DNA from: Gimesia algae
GTDB lineage: Bacteria; Planctomycetota; Planctomycetia; Planctomycetales; Planctomycetaceae
Direction: 5' to 3'
Length of the DNA stretch: 64,000 nucleotides
Assembly: GCF_007746795.1 (NCBI RefSeq)
Contig: NZ_CP036343.1
Location: forward strand, 7,259,029-7,323,028
Shown: in pieces, positions 25,869 through 35,168 of the stretch
How the letters are laid out: each line of letters opens with the position of its first letter
Position numbering within the stretch: position 1 is the stretch's first letter
Translations under genes and position numbers: made by a program
Notes under the pieces: generated by a model
The model's input: the letters and a program-made list of their open reading frames with translations, nothing else
Told to the model about the DNA's origin: nothing
The model's database searches: none

Positions 25869-26520
25869 TGTGTATTCTTTGGTTAAATAGAAGTCTATTA
25901 GTTAGTTGATATAGGAACACCCTCGGGCATTGAGCCTGAATCCAGTCAGGAAACACCGTCCCCAGCACCTCTCACTGGGAGAATCGCGGTACTGTCGGCG
26001 CAAATCGCTTGCTGGATGCGTGCTAGCATAACATTTCATTTCTGGAATGACTACGCGCAGGGAAGTTCTCAATCCCCGAAGAATGTTTTTTTTTACATAT
26101 CCTGCTGAGAAAAACCGCTTGATTCCCTTACAAAATCGGCACCATCTCTGACCAGCTCAGAACCATTTCTGACTGCATTACAGCAGAGAGTGCTCTTTTG
26201 GACACATCATTTTCAGGATCTCCCTGCCCTTCGTCCCTGAAGCCCTTCTAATAGTGCACAGAAAAGAATTCGTCGTAAACAACTGAAAACATGAGACTTA
26301 ACGCATTTCACACCTTTTGGTCACAAGAACATTTAACCAATTTCTTCGAAATAATCAGAATAACTTGTTTAACCGGACCCAGATGACCGATCAATCAGGA
26401 TAGCAATCTCATTGTTTTGTTTGCGCAGCAGGAATGACTCACCGTGTAAACCAGACGATAGATATGGCTCGGATGTAATGGACGAAAACACAAAAAACTC
26501 AATTGGGAACGGAGTTGTTC
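25869..26520. other. long intergenic region between divergent genes
   Basis: About 650 bases with no convincing frame. It should carry the promoters of both neighbours. I found no clear -35/-10 pair or structured RNA; a run of eight T residues occurs near 26090 and the region is A+T-rich from 26250 onward. Confidence 0.35.
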
Positions 26521-27708
26521 ATGAAACGGTATCGTAAGTGGGTCTTGACGCTGGGGATCATGGCGGTGACTCCCGGTATCACAATGGCCGGACCCTTAGA
26601 TTTCTTCTCAAAGAAATCTGAACAGTCTAGTTCGACCGCTGTATCGGGCAAAGTTACTAACAATCAGAAAGTGGCGAATGAAATCGCAGACGCTCTGAGA
26701 TCGGCCCGGTTAACCGGTTACAACATGGAAATCGAGTATAATAAGGGTGTCGCCGTCCTGTCGGGTAAAATCCCAACGGCCGCTCAAAAAACTCAGGCCA
26801 CCAGATTGATCTCACGCATCGACGGTGTCTCACGGGTCGACAATCGCCTGGAAGTCACTGAAGTCGCTACAAATTCTGCTCCTGCCAGGGGACCAGAACC
26901 ACAGAAATCCAGCTTGAACCCATTCCGCAGAACCAATGAAATCACTCAGGCTTCTGCGGCTGATCCTTTCCTGAAAGGCTCATTAAAACAGGCTCAATTT
27001 GAACAATCTGTTGAAAACCGACGTTCTAACATCGAAACGGTTGCCTATCAGGCTCCTGCACCTCGCAGTGCTGCCCCCAGCAACCAGCAGATGGCAGAAC
27101 AGCTTGCCAAAGCATTAGGGCCCGCCCTGGCTTCGGCTCATGAAGTTGAAATTCGCTACAAAAACGGAACTGCAATCCTGCAGGGATCCATTGGTTCCCC
27201 CCAGGAAAAACAGATGGCAACCCAGATTGCTCAACGCGTTCCCGGAGTCCGGGCTGTGGAAAATAACCTGCAGTTGATGCAGGCTGCTCCTCAGCAGACT
27301 TCAATGATTCAGCCAACCAACTACATGAACTACCAGGCTCCACACCCTGGTCCTGCGGGACCTCCCGCGATGGGACCTCCTCCAGGACATCCTGCCATGG
27401 GCGGTCATCCAGGTATGGCTCCTCAACCAGGAATGGGACCGGGACCAACAAGCCAGGTTTACAACAGTCCTCATCTGCCAGAATCAGCCTGGCCGACCTA
27501 TGCCAACTATCCTAACTATGCACAGGTAGCTTACCCAAGTGAGTACTCTGCCAGTGCCTTCCCTTACATCGGACCTTTCTATCCCTACCCACAGGTACCA
27601 CTGGGATGGAGAGAGGCTCAACTGGAATGGGATGACGGATCATGGAAGTTAAACTTCCGCCCTCGGACAAGCCGCTGGTGGTGGTTCATGAATCCTAAGA
27701 ACTGGTAA
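26521..27708 (+). CDS. exported protein with two BON domains and a Pro/Gly/Met-rich region
   Basis: A 395-residue protein with a signal peptide (WVLTLGIMAVTPGITMAG). Two BON domains follow, near residues 45-115 (KVANEIADALRSARL and GVAVLSGKIPTAAQKTQATRLI) and 180-250 (QMAEQLAKALGPALASA and GTAILQGSIGSPQEKQMATQIA). BON domains bind phospholipid in other envelope proteins. A Pro/Gly/Met-rich stretch (about 275-320) leads to a Tyr/Trp-rich tail that ends in RWWWFMNPKNW. ATG at 26521 is chosen because GGAG lies six bases upstream; a TTG six codons earlier is in frame. It is followed by a clear terminator and, 340 bases on, by a lipoprotein gene. Confidence 0.82.
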   Translation: MKRYRKWVLTLGIMAVTPGITMAGPLDFFSKKSEQSSSTAVSGKVTNNQKVANEIADALRSARLTGYNMEIEYNKGVAVLSGKIPTAAQKTQATRLISRIDGVSRVDNRLEVTEVATNSAPARGPEPQKSSLNPFRRTNEITQASAADPFLKGSLKQAQFEQSVENRRSNIETVAYQAPAPRSAAPSNQQMAEQLAKALGPALASAHEVEIRYKNGTAILQGSIGSPQEKQMATQIAQRVPGVRAVENNLQLMQAAPQQTSMIQPTNYMNYQAPHPGPAGPPAMGPPPGHPAMGGHPGMAPQPGMGPGPTSQVYNSPHLPESAWPTYANYPNYAQVAYPSEYSASAFPYIGPFYPYPQVPLGWREAQLEWDDGSWKLNFRPRTSRWWWFMNPKNW

Positions 27709-27738
27709 TCGACCAGTGTTAAAATAGACTGCACACGG

Positions 27739-27777
27739 ATGCCTTTCAGGAAAATCACTTCCTGGAAGGCATTTTTT
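27739..27777 (+). terminator. intrinsic terminator of the BON-domain gene
   Basis: Hairpin ATGCCTT-T-CAGGAA / TTCCTG-G-AAGGCAT (27739-27772) with a short AAATCAC-like loop, followed at once by six T residues. It begins 30 bases after the stop codon at 27708. Confidence 0.93.
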
Positions 27778-28049
27778 ATACCTCAGAACCGGACAAACTG
27801 ACGGCGAACTGCCTGCAAAAGGTGTAAAACAGATTTTATCCGTTAAATCGTCAAAATCGTCAAATTCTCACAAGGTTATCTGACAAAGCGTCCGATAAGA
27901 AGAATATGGAATCATGTTTCGACAATTACAGGCAGGATGCCGACCGTCTGACCATGACATCTCCTTACCAGAGCAAATCGCTCGCTAACACTGAAAACGA
28001 AGTCACGCCACATATCATGACAACGTTAAAATCACCCGGAGGAAGAAGG

Positions 28050-28634
28050 ATGTTCAAAATCGGGAAGCAATTCAGCCGTGCTTTGCTTTTGGGCTGTGCC
28101 TGCTTGTTAACACTCAACACCAGTGGCTGTACGCTGGTCAAAGGCTTCATTGAAGTGACCTATGCCGGATCTGTATTCTGGCGTACCACTCCTCTGATTC
28201 CTGTGACTGCCTACTGGTCACAGTTAATCGAAGACACCTACTGGGAAGAAGAACGCTACAACAAAGCGATGATTCTCGATCCCGTAGAAGGAGAACACGC
28301 TCCCCTGTTCTGTCTTGATCCTCCCAGCCCGGATGAAGTCATTCGTGCTCTGCCGGACAAAACCGGCGGCGGAGTCTGGTTCCTGGCAGAAACCACTCGC
28401 AACAACGTCCGCATGGTTGTCGAACCGATTGTGGACCGAATCGGCGAATGTCGTTTCTATCCCATGGTCGGACCAGCTCGTCAGCACCACTGTCACTACA
28501 AGTGCACCGTGTACTACGACAAAACAATCCGCTCTGACTGGCCTGTACCATTCTCTCACAATGACCAGACCAAAGAAGTGGTCTACATCGACCACGACCA
28601 CCTGATCCGCTGTGCCGGTCCTCAGTCTGAATAA
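28050..28634 (+). CDS. predicted lipoprotein
   Basis: A 194-residue protein with a lipoprotein signal (ALLLGCACLLTLNTSGC; lipobox NTSGC). The mature part is Trp-, Tyr- and Pro-rich (SVFWRTTPLIPVTAYW and EDTYWEEERY) and near the end has a dense His/Cys cluster QHHCHYKC that could bind metal. I do not recognise a family. The start at 28050 is chosen over 27906 because GGAGGAAGAAGG directly precedes it and because the signal peptide then begins at residue 1. A terminator follows. It shares direction with the BON-domain gene but is separated from it by a terminator. Confidence 0.75.
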   Translation: MFKIGKQFSRALLLGCACLLTLNTSGCTLVKGFIEVTYAGSVFWRTTPLIPVTAYWSQLIEDTYWEEERYNKAMILDPVEGEHAPLFCLDPPSPDEVIRALPDKTGGGVWFLAETTRNNVRMVVEPIVDRIGECRFYPMVGPARQHHCHYKCTVYYDKTIRSDWPVPFSHNDQTKEVVYIDHDHLIRCAGPQSE

Positions 28635-28697
28635 TCTTCAGTCACTGAGCCTCGCACTCAGATCAGCAATCTGAATATATAAGCCTACCCACCAGCA

Positions 28698-28738
28698 AAG
28701 CCGATGATTCTAACCGGGTGAAAGAATCGTCGGCTTTT
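28698..28738 (+). terminator. intrinsic terminator of the lipoprotein gene
   Basis: Arms AAGCCGA-T-GATTCT (28698-28711) and AGAATC-G-TCGGCTT (28723-28737) with a T-run TTTT, about 65 bases past the stop at 28634. Confidence 0.85.
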
Positions 28739-28928
28739 GCATGCGCGGTGAGTTAAACTCGCTTTCAAATCAGAAATTGCCTCTCTTCTTTTCCATCACA
28801 CTGGTCAGTGAAACGGACCTCTGTTTACAATAGTCTTTCAGCAGGCACGCTTGAACAACGGCCAAGGCAGCGACGCGCCGGACCCCGTAATCAGTCAATG
28901 ACGACAGTATGATCAAAGAGAGAACAGT

Positions 28929-29366
28929 ATGGCGAAATCTCCTTACAGCCTGAAAGTCGGGCGTGTCTACATTCACAAAAAATGCAAACAGGGAACCCAG
29001 GTGAACGGCGCCGACTTCGAAGGTTTATGCAATCCCTTCAAACTCTGCCTCGGAACCGTCTGTGCCTCTTGTGGCGGACCGCGTGGTTTAAAAACCTTCT
29101 ATTGGGAAGACACCAAAGAACCACTGGATACCTACCGCAAGCGGCTCCGCACAAAAGTCCCCGCGATCTATACGTACTGGTGGCTCTGGATCTCCCCTCT
29201 GATTGGCCTGATTGCCGGCTCCTTCATCGGCCCCCTGTTCCTGAAAAAGAGCACGCTGCCCATCGTCGCCGGTTCTGCCGCCGTCGGCTCGCTGATCATG
29301 TTCCTCATCGTCGGCCCGCAGGTCCTGATGCTCGTCGCGCCGAAAAAATATTATAAACTGCGTTAA
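28929..29366 (+). CDS. small membrane protein with Cys-rich N-terminal region
   Basis: A 145-residue protein. The first 70 residues contain several cysteines (KKCKQG, GLCNPFKLCLG, VCASCGG), possibly a zinc or disulfide site. Two membrane helices follow, near residues 83-104 (WWLWISPLIGLIAGSFIG) and 112-133 (PIVAGSAAVGSLIMFLIVG). No signal peptide or known domain is seen. It lies 44 bases upstream of the reductase gene and could be its operon partner, though nothing links their functions. Confidence 0.6.
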   Translation: MAKSPYSLKVGRVYIHKKCKQGTQVNGADFEGLCNPFKLCLGTVCASCGGPRGLKTFYWEDTKEPLDTYRKRLRTKVPAIYTYWWLWISPLIGLIAGSFIGPLFLKKSTLPIVAGSAAVGSLIMFLIVGPQVLMLVAPKKYYKLR

Positions 29367-29410
29367 GTTTTTCCGATTGATTTGCCTCCCAGAAAACGGA
29401 ACTTCACACC

Positions 29411-30187
29411 ATGACGACAGACGCCACCTTCAATCCCCGACGTTTCCAGAACCGAGTTGCTTTGGTCACCGGCGGCTCGCGCGGCATCGGCCGGGCCTGT
29501 TGTCTGAGACTCGCTCAGGAAGGCGCTCGCGTCGCCGTCAGCTATCGCAGCGGAAAAGCGGACGCCGCAGAAACGCTCAGGCAGATCGAAGCCCTGGGAG
29601 GTAGCGGCATGATCGTTCAAAGTGATGTCTCTGTCGAAGCCGAAGTCGATCGCATGGTCAGTGAGGTCGAAGCGCAGCTGGGTGACATCGAATTGCTGGT
29701 CAATAACTCGGGCACGTTCATCTATCAGTCCCATGAAGAGCTCGACCTGGCAGCCTGGCAGCAGATGCTGGATGTGAATCTGACCGGCACTTTCCTGGTC
29801 ACCTGGCGTGTCAAACCGGGCATGCTCAAACGCCAGTTCGGCAGGATCGTCAACCTGAGTTCCCTCTCCGGCCTGCAGCCCCGCCCCAAGTCCATCGCCT
29901 ATGCCGTCAGCAAAGCAGGTGTGATCTCTTTCACCCAAAGCATTGCCACCGCCTGGGCCCGGGACAACATCCGCGTGAATGCGATCGCCCCCGGTCTGAT
30001 CGAAACGGAGATCCTCTCCACCGTGAATCAGGAGGACCTGGAAAAAATCATCGAAGCCACCCCGATCCCCCGCATGGGCACTCCCGAAGAAGTCGCAGCG
30101 ATCGTCACCTTCCTGCTCGCCGAAGAAAGTAATTTCACCACCGGTCAAACCATGGTCCTCTCCGGCGGCCGCTGCATGCTGCCTTGA
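29411..30187 (+). CDS. short-chain dehydrogenase/reductase, 3-oxoacyl-ACP-reductase-like
   Basis: A 258-residue classical SDR. The cofactor loop TGGSRGIG is at 20-27, the NNSG structural motif at 98-101, and the catalytic Ser151, Tyr164 and Lys168 sit in NLSSLSG and SIAYAVSKAG. The C-terminal VNAIAPGLIETE and the ending RMGTPEEVAAIVTFLLAEESNFTTGQTMVLSGG are typical of FabG-like reductases. The basic residues after the first strand (SYRSGK) favour NADPH. The substrate cannot be deduced and no fatty-acid genes are nearby, so a FabG assignment would go too far. Confidence 0.88.
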   Translation: MTTDATFNPRRFQNRVALVTGGSRGIGRACCLRLAQEGARVAVSYRSGKADAAETLRQIEALGGSGMIVQSDVSVEAEVDRMVSEVEAQLGDIELLVNNSGTFIYQSHEELDLAAWQQMLDVNLTGTFLVTWRVKPGMLKRQFGRIVNLSSLSGLQPRPKSIAYAVSKAGVISFTQSIATAWARDNIRVNAIAPGLIETEILSTVNQEDLEKIIEATPIPRMGTPEEVAAIVTFLLAEESNFTTGQTMVLSGGRCMLP

Positions 30188-30232
30188 AGTTAGGGAGACA
30201 ATAACACGAGTATCAGTCACCCCTTACGCATG

Positions 30233-31720
30233 TCAGCAAACTGACACATCCCTTTTTACCTTACTTATCAACCAGAGATCCACAGTTCGCTGTTCTTCTT
30301 TCGTCGCGCTCCGATTCTGTTTCCCCCTTGCCTGCACCAGTTCGCACTTTCGTGGATCGACTTCCAGAGTCAGGCAGTGCTGATCATTTCGCGTCAGTCG
30401 GAATATTGCAGAGGTCCCTTTCGCACAGTAATTCGCATATCCCGCCACACAATGCCGCATCATTTTGCCCTCATACTGCAGCGCCAGTCCGGTAGTCAGT
30501 TCGCGCACATTCCATTGGTTCAACTCCTCCGACCAACCCCAGTCCCAGCCATGGCCTTGCCATCGCACTGTAGCAAAATGGGAATAATACCCCCCGAATA
30601 TGATTCTCCTGCGAAACTCCTGCGCAGACTGGCAGATCGCCTCGAAAGTGCGTCCTTTCCAGTTAAATTTACTCTGCAGCGCTTCCTGGGTGAGAAATTC
30701 ATGCATCGACCAGTCCAGGATTCGCTCACCCAGATCAGCCGAAAGTAGATCACGGTGACGAATCAGCCAGTTAACCGTTTCATACCAGAAAGTTAGTTGG
30801 TTCTCGCCTCCGTCTTCGGTGGGATCAATGGCAAACGCCGGATGCAGCGCCAGCCACTTCCAGATTTGCACATCACCGCCGAGTCGGCGTACCTCTGCGT
30901 ACAGGCAGGCCAGAACAGGAGTTCGAGGTGCCTCAGGGAATTCATGCCAGGGGACATCAAACAGATACTGCTGCATTTTTCGCAGCGGCTTTCCCGGAAC
31001 CAGCCGCAGGCTTCCTCCCAGTCCCAAAATGATCAACCAGCGCTGCCACTTGAACCGTCTCTCGGCCGCTTCCTGTATATTATCCCAGGCATCAATCAGA
31101 AACTCCGGCACCGGGTAGTTTACAAACAGGTGATTGATCAGAGATGCTTTACTCTGCCCTGTCCATGACTCCGCCGACCGGATCCAGAAAGGTCTGAAAA
31201 AGACGACCAGCGAGAGCCAGCTCAATGATTCTGAAGTCTGGTCCAACACTGGTCGCGCAGCCAGGCGCCGGATCGTTGCGGGAAGCTCTGTCTCGGGAAC
31301 CAGGGACTCCACCTGATTGATCATAGTCTGACTTACGTCACGCCCCACCTCGTCCGTCAGCGATTCCAGGTTCTCCGCCAGTTGAGACAGATCGGTTCTG
31401 GCCAGGTTAACCTTCTCATCCCCCGAATCAGACGCCGCATCTACCAGAGCGGTGGACGGGCGGGGAATCAGCAATTCAATGGGTCGCTTCCACTGCGATT
31501 CCAGCGCCTGTCGAAAATGAAAATAGAACCGATCCTCGGCGAGACAGGGATCGTAGTAATATTCCCAGTCATCAGCGTTTTCATCAATCCCGAGGAAATC
31601 TTCAACACAAGGCGCATTCCGAGCGATTTTAAACTCAGATGCCTGTCGGTGCAGTTTGCTGAGACAACCAGACTGTTTTCGATACGGGAGGCGACGGCGG
31701 AAACGGGTTAATCTTGGCAT
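30233..31720 (-). CDS. PcfJ-like domain protein
   Basis: A 495-residue protein. The last 120 residues match what I recall of PcfJ-like domains first named from a conjugative plasmid: ALQYEGKMMRHCVAGYANYC, then SAIFRLTRNDQHCLTLEVDP and ELVQARGKQNRSATKEEQR. The conserved His-Cys pair of that domain (MRHCV) is present. The upstream 370 residues are mixed helical with many Trp and Arg residues and no recognised family. ATG at 31720 is preferred because GGGAGG lies upstream; the longer frame to 31792 lacks a site. No PcfK partner or conjugation gene is next to it. The gene converges on the SDR gene. Confidence 0.72.
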   Translation of the reverse strand: MPRLTRFRRRLPYRKQSGCLSKLHRQASEFKIARNAPCVEDFLGIDENADDWEYYYDPCLAEDRFYFHFRQALESQWKRPIELLIPRPSTALVDAASDSGDEKVNLARTDLSQLAENLESLTDEVGRDVSQTMINQVESLVPETELPATIRRLAARPVLDQTSESLSWLSLVVFFRPFWIRSAESWTGQSKASLINHLFVNYPVPEFLIDAWDNIQEAAERRFKWQRWLIILGLGGSLRLVPGKPLRKMQQYLFDVPWHEFPEAPRTPVLACLYAEVRRLGGDVQIWKWLALHPAFAIDPTEDGGENQLTFWYETVNWLIRHRDLLSADLGERILDWSMHEFLTQEALQSKFNWKGRTFEAICQSAQEFRRRIIFGGYYSHFATVRWQGHGWDWGWSEELNQWNVRELTTGLALQYEGKMMRHCVAGYANYCAKGTSAIFRLTRNDQHCLTLEVDPRKCELVQARGKQNRSATKEEQRTVDLWLISKVKRDVSVC

Positions 31721-31965
31721 CTCATTACCTCCCCTAAACCGAAAGACAGATAGAGCTGTGCTGTTGGGCAACGTTTCGTTACACGGACACATCAGACCGG
31801 AATAAGTTCACCAACAGGCAAACGACAGACACACCAGTCACACGGGAACTCCTCGAATGCGGTGTACCGATTTAGCTCGAGATGCCAGCCGACTGCATCG
31901 TTACCTGCGCCTATCTTGCAAACGTCCTGCAGTCTCTGGATGGCTTCACGAGCGAAATCAAGGCC

Positions 31966-33294
31966 TTAATCCAAAGTCCGTCCCAACCAGCGATCGAACC
32001 AGGCGAAAGTAAACCTCCGGGCGACTCCCGGATAACTGTGTCCGCCGGGAAAGGAGAACCAGCTGAAACAATCGCCGGCACCCAGTTCGCTCAGCATCCC
32101 GGGGATGCGCTCGGGGGCAATGCGGTGCTGCGTCTCATAATACTCCAGAGTCTGGTCATAGCCGAGACGCTCCTGCCTGGCCTTCAGCGCGCTGGGAAGC
32201 CCTTCCACATCCTGCCAGTTCAGATATACCTCAAACGCTTTCAGGCACTTCGGAAAGATTTTATGGCGATAGAATTCCTGTTCGCTGGAGATAATCAGTA
32301 AGGGCCGCGGCGCGACCATCATCATCAAGCTGTCGAAGTCGACCGGAATCGGCTTCGACTGATCATCGATGTAGGGTCGAAATTTCTTGATATAAATATA
32401 AGGGCCACTATTGGGATAAAACCCGAAGCGTCGTTTTAATGTCTCACTTTTCGAGGGGGGGTCTCCCTCTTTCCAGGGCTGCCAGCTGGATGCTTTTCGG
32501 GACCAGGCAGTTACATGTCGATGCCAGTCCAGCACGCCGCCATTACTGATCGTGGCTGTGATCCGGGGCTCGAATGCTGCAGCGAACAGAGCCGTATGTC
32601 CTCCCAGGGACCAGCCGATTGCACCGATCTGTTTGCCATCAACAAAATCAAGCGTCTGGAGAAAATCGACGCTACGCATGATGTCCCACGTATTTTTGCC
32701 GACAATCGACCATTCAGGATGCTTCAGATAAAACCCGCGGGTATCCATGACCCGTTCTCCCGGCTTGATTCGCTCGCCGTCTGTCAGCAGGTCGATGCTT
32801 AAGGTCACAAAACCATGTCGTGCTAATTCGAGACCCGAGGCGACACCAATTTTGGGATCACGGGGCGGATCCTGGGGCCGGCGGCCGGCCAGTCCGATGG
32901 TGCTGTCTTTCCCAGCCCCGAATGTGGTACTGTGAATACAGATAATCGCAGGTGTAGGTCGCTTTCGTGCCTCATCAGGCACTAACAGCCAGGCGGTTAC
33001 TCGATCATCGGGCTCTGTCTGAAAACTCACATGATAACGCGTGATTCCCTCTTCCTGCGCAACCTGCTTCATCTCAGGTCGCAGCTCGGGAATCTCTGTT
33101 GGAAAGTCACCCAGCAGATCGAGCCAATGGCGTTCAATCACTTTTCTGCGTTCAAGCCACGATGTCGCTGCCGGCTCTGAAACAGATTGAGACGCTTTTT
33201 CGTCCTCTGCCCAAACGCTCGTGTTTGAACACAGCAGTATTCCAACAGAAACAAACAACAGGATCGCGGACAATAAGAGACGGGAACGCTTCAT
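31966..33294 (-). CDS. exported alpha/beta hydrolase
   Basis: A 442-residue protein with a signal peptide (LLLSAILLFVSVGILLCSN, cleavage near VWA-ED). The nucleophile elbow GWSLGGH places Ser229; the catalytic His is His419 in FPGGHSYP; the acid is likely Glu337 or Glu339 (ISSEQEF). The oxyanion region is near AIICIHSTTFGAG. The order and the long N-terminal extension resemble the 'Abhydrolase_7'/dienelactone-hydrolase-like exported esterases abundant in planctomycetes. The substrate is unknown; sugar esters are plausible given that lifestyle. It appears to be a single gene. Confidence 0.85.
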   Translation of the reverse strand: MKRSRLLLSAILLFVSVGILLCSNTSVWAEDEKASQSVSEPAATSWLERRKVIERHWLDLLGDFPTEIPELRPEMKQVAQEEGITRYHVSFQTEPDDRVTAWLLVPDEARKRPTPAIICIHSTTFGAGKDSTIGLAGRRPQDPPRDPKIGVASGLELARHGFVTLSIDLLTDGERIKPGERVMDTRGFYLKHPEWSIVGKNTWDIMRSVDFLQTLDFVDGKQIGAIGWSLGGHTALFAAAFEPRITATISNGGVLDWHRHVTAWSRKASSWQPWKEGDPPSKSETLKRRFGFYPNSGPYIYIKKFRPYIDDQSKPIPVDFDSLMMMVAPRPLLIISSEQEFYRHKIFPKCLKAFEVYLNWQDVEGLPSALKARQERLGYDQTLEYYETQHRIAPERIPGMLSELGAGDCFSWFSFPGGHSYPGVARRFTFAWFDRWLGRTLD

Positions 33295-33470
33295 AGTTGG
33301 ACTCCTGATCTTGGATCGTGCGGATGCAGATCGAAATCGTATTGCAGAGATAGTGAAGTAGGGACTCGAAGACAGATCAATATTTTCACATACCTGATAC
33401 CTGTTCGCAACAACCTTCGCATCGACTGAAAACGGATCGCTCGATTTTGGCCAACAGTCCAGCGATGGCG

Positions 33471-34064
33471 TTACGCGATCCGCGACTCATCCACGGGAAT
33501 CAGCTTCGGAATCGGGATCTGCAGGCCTACGACGCCACCATGTTTTTTCTGCAGCGTGGAGAAGCGGCATTTGAGAAAAGAATAGAGCTCGGGTGGTGGG
33601 TTCAGCTTCAGATACTGTTTCACCATCACCGCCATGTGAGCGTCGTACTCTTTCTGGCTGTGGGAGTGCACATGGTAATGGCCTTCCAGGCGGCGGATGT
33701 CGCCGTCGAAGGCGGGGCTGATGTGATACAGCTCATGCACCACGGTGATCAGTTTTTCCTCTAAGGAATGATTCAGAAAACGCGGCAGGTAAAATGTCAG
33801 GATGTATAACATCTCCTGCTGGTCCTGATAGATCCGTTGCACCGTCCATTTGCGACCATAGCGGGTAGTCTGAAGATCGCCGTTCTCGAATCGGAGTGGC
33901 GTTAATTTCGCCTGCATGCCATAGGGCACATTGCGGCGGGCCTGCGCAAAGGCAACCGCGATGCGGTCCATGTCGACGTGATGAAATTCAGGCAACCGAC
34001 GCGAAATGTCACGGCACAAATGGTACATGGCGTGACTGAAATTAAAGGGCTTCTTCGTTGACAT
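33471..34064 (-). CDS. small HExxH protein, putative metallopeptidase
   Basis: A 197-residue protein without signal peptide or membrane helix. It has a gluzincin-like motif HELYH at 110-114 in the helix VVHELYHIS, followed by DGDIRRLEGHYHVHSHSQKEYDAHM, which offers several candidate third metal ligands. The N-terminal half is basic. No close family is recalled with confidence; small proteins with this motif are sometimes listed as 'putative metallopeptidase'. It sits alone in the accessory region next to the ribosomal block. Catalysis is predicted from the motif only. Confidence 0.65.
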   Translation of the reverse strand: MSTKKPFNFSHAMYHLCRDISRRLPEFHHVDMDRIAVAFAQARRNVPYGMQAKLTPLRFENGDLQTTRYGRKWTVQRIYQDQQEMLYILTFYLPRFLNHSLEEKLITVVHELYHISPAFDGDIRRLEGHYHVHSHSQKEYDAHMAVMVKQYLKLNPPPELYSFLKCRFSTLQKKHGGVVGLQIPIPKLIPVDESRIA

Positions 34065-34272
34065 GTCGAGCCAGAATCCTTTCCGCTACAACGATACAAC
34101 AATGCTGGAGTGCAAGCGTCTAACCATAGTATCTCCCAATCTATTCTACTCGATCCCAATGGCACTGGAGACGCTGCAGTAAAACTGGACACAGTCCAGG
34201 TCGGTTCATGGACTTGATTCACTTTTTAAACGCAGGCAGTTGGTCAGCCTGACTGGCTATGTTACCGGTACG

Positions 34273-34319
34273 TAAAAAAAGCTAAGAGTATTTTCGATCT
34301 TTTGAAATACTCTTAGCTT
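34273..34319 (-). terminator. intrinsic terminator of the ribosomal protein block
   Basis: A perfect 15-bp stem AAGCTAAGAGTATTT (34279-34293) / AAATACTCTTAGCTT (34305-34319) with an 11-base loop, followed on the minus strand by seven T residues (34274-34280). It begins 55 bases beyond the rplQ stop and ends the minus-strand cluster that runs to the right edge of the window. Confidence 0.95.
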
Positions 34320-34374
34320 GTAAATATTAGCGAGAACCGGAATTTCCGCATAGCCGAATTCGGCCGACGAAGGT

Positions 34375-35088
34375 TTACGCCTCTTTTTCTTTGTCTTCTT
34401 CAGCAGCTTCCGCACTGGCTTCAGGAGCTTCATCTGCGGCTGCAGTATCATCTGCTTCGGTTTCAGCAGCAGGTTCTTCACTCTCTGTTTCATCAGCAGG
34501 TGCTTCTGTGGTGGCGGTTTCAGCATCGCTATCGAGTGTCGTACTGCGTTTGACAGGTTTCACACGATCGCGTTCGCCTACGAATTCGATAATGGCCTGC
34601 TCGCCGGCATCACCCAGACGAACGGTTGCCAGACGTACGATGCGGGTGTAACCGCCAGTACGTTCTTCAAAGCGTTCTGACAGTTCATTAAATAGAATGT
34701 CAACGGCTTCATTATCACGCAGGTCGGCAAATGCCCGACGACGGTAAGTCAATGCGGGAGCAATCGCCTGGTTCCACTGGTTCCACTGCTCTGACTCACG
34801 CCAGGTCTTCCACTCGCTGGAATTCTTCTCAGCATCAGTCGCATACTGAGTTGCGTTTTCCAGATGAGGCTGAGCCTTCTTGCCGAGCGTGATCAGCTTT
34901 TCCATGAAAGGACGCAGCTCTTTGGCTTTCTGAACGGTCGTAGTAATTCGACCCGGAACCTTAGGTGCGTTTTCAGCTTCCTCATCAATCCGGATGGTCT
35001 TAATGAGGCTCACCGCCATATTGCGGAACATAGCCTTACGGTGTGATGCATTGCGGCCTAATTTTCGGCCTCTCATTCGGTGTCGCAT
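34375..35088 (-). CDS. rplQ: 50S ribosomal protein L17 with insertions and acidic tail
   Basis: L17 lines the exit-tunnel side of the large subunit. The N-terminus ([21 protein letters not shown]) and the core ([47 protein letters not shown]) are typical. At 237 residues it is twice the usual length of about 120. There is a short insert near 35-50, another near 72-115 ([19 protein letters not shown] then [10 protein letters not shown]), and a C-terminal tail of about 60 residues that is almost all Glu, Ala, Asp and Thr. It is the last gene before the terminator, 80 bases after rpoA. Confidence 0.95.
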   Translation of the reverse strand: MRHRMRGRKLGRNASHRKAMFRNMAVSLIKTIRIDEEAENAPKVPGRITTTVQKAKELRPFMEKLITLGKKAQPHLENATQYATDAEKNSSEWKTWRESEQWNQWNQAIAPALTYRRRAFADLRDNEAVDILFNELSERFEERTGGYTRIVRLATVRLGDAGEQAIIEFVGERDRVKPVKRSTTLDSDAETATTEAPADETESEEPAAETEADDTAAADEAPEASAEAAEEDKEKEA

Positions 35089-35168
35089 GACTTAACTCTG
35101 AATTATTCTGATTGCTGAGAGTAAAAGACTCGTTGATTCTATTCTGTCAACACGGAAATCAATTGTGA

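Noticed and set aside
28698..28738. Possible regulatory RNA after the lipoprotein gene
   Set aside because: It has the exact form of an intrinsic terminator (stem plus T-run), so no further function is claimed.
34391..34651. Ser/Ala/Val-rich frame opposite the L17 tail
   Set aside because: A mirror of the acidic low-complexity tail of L17.
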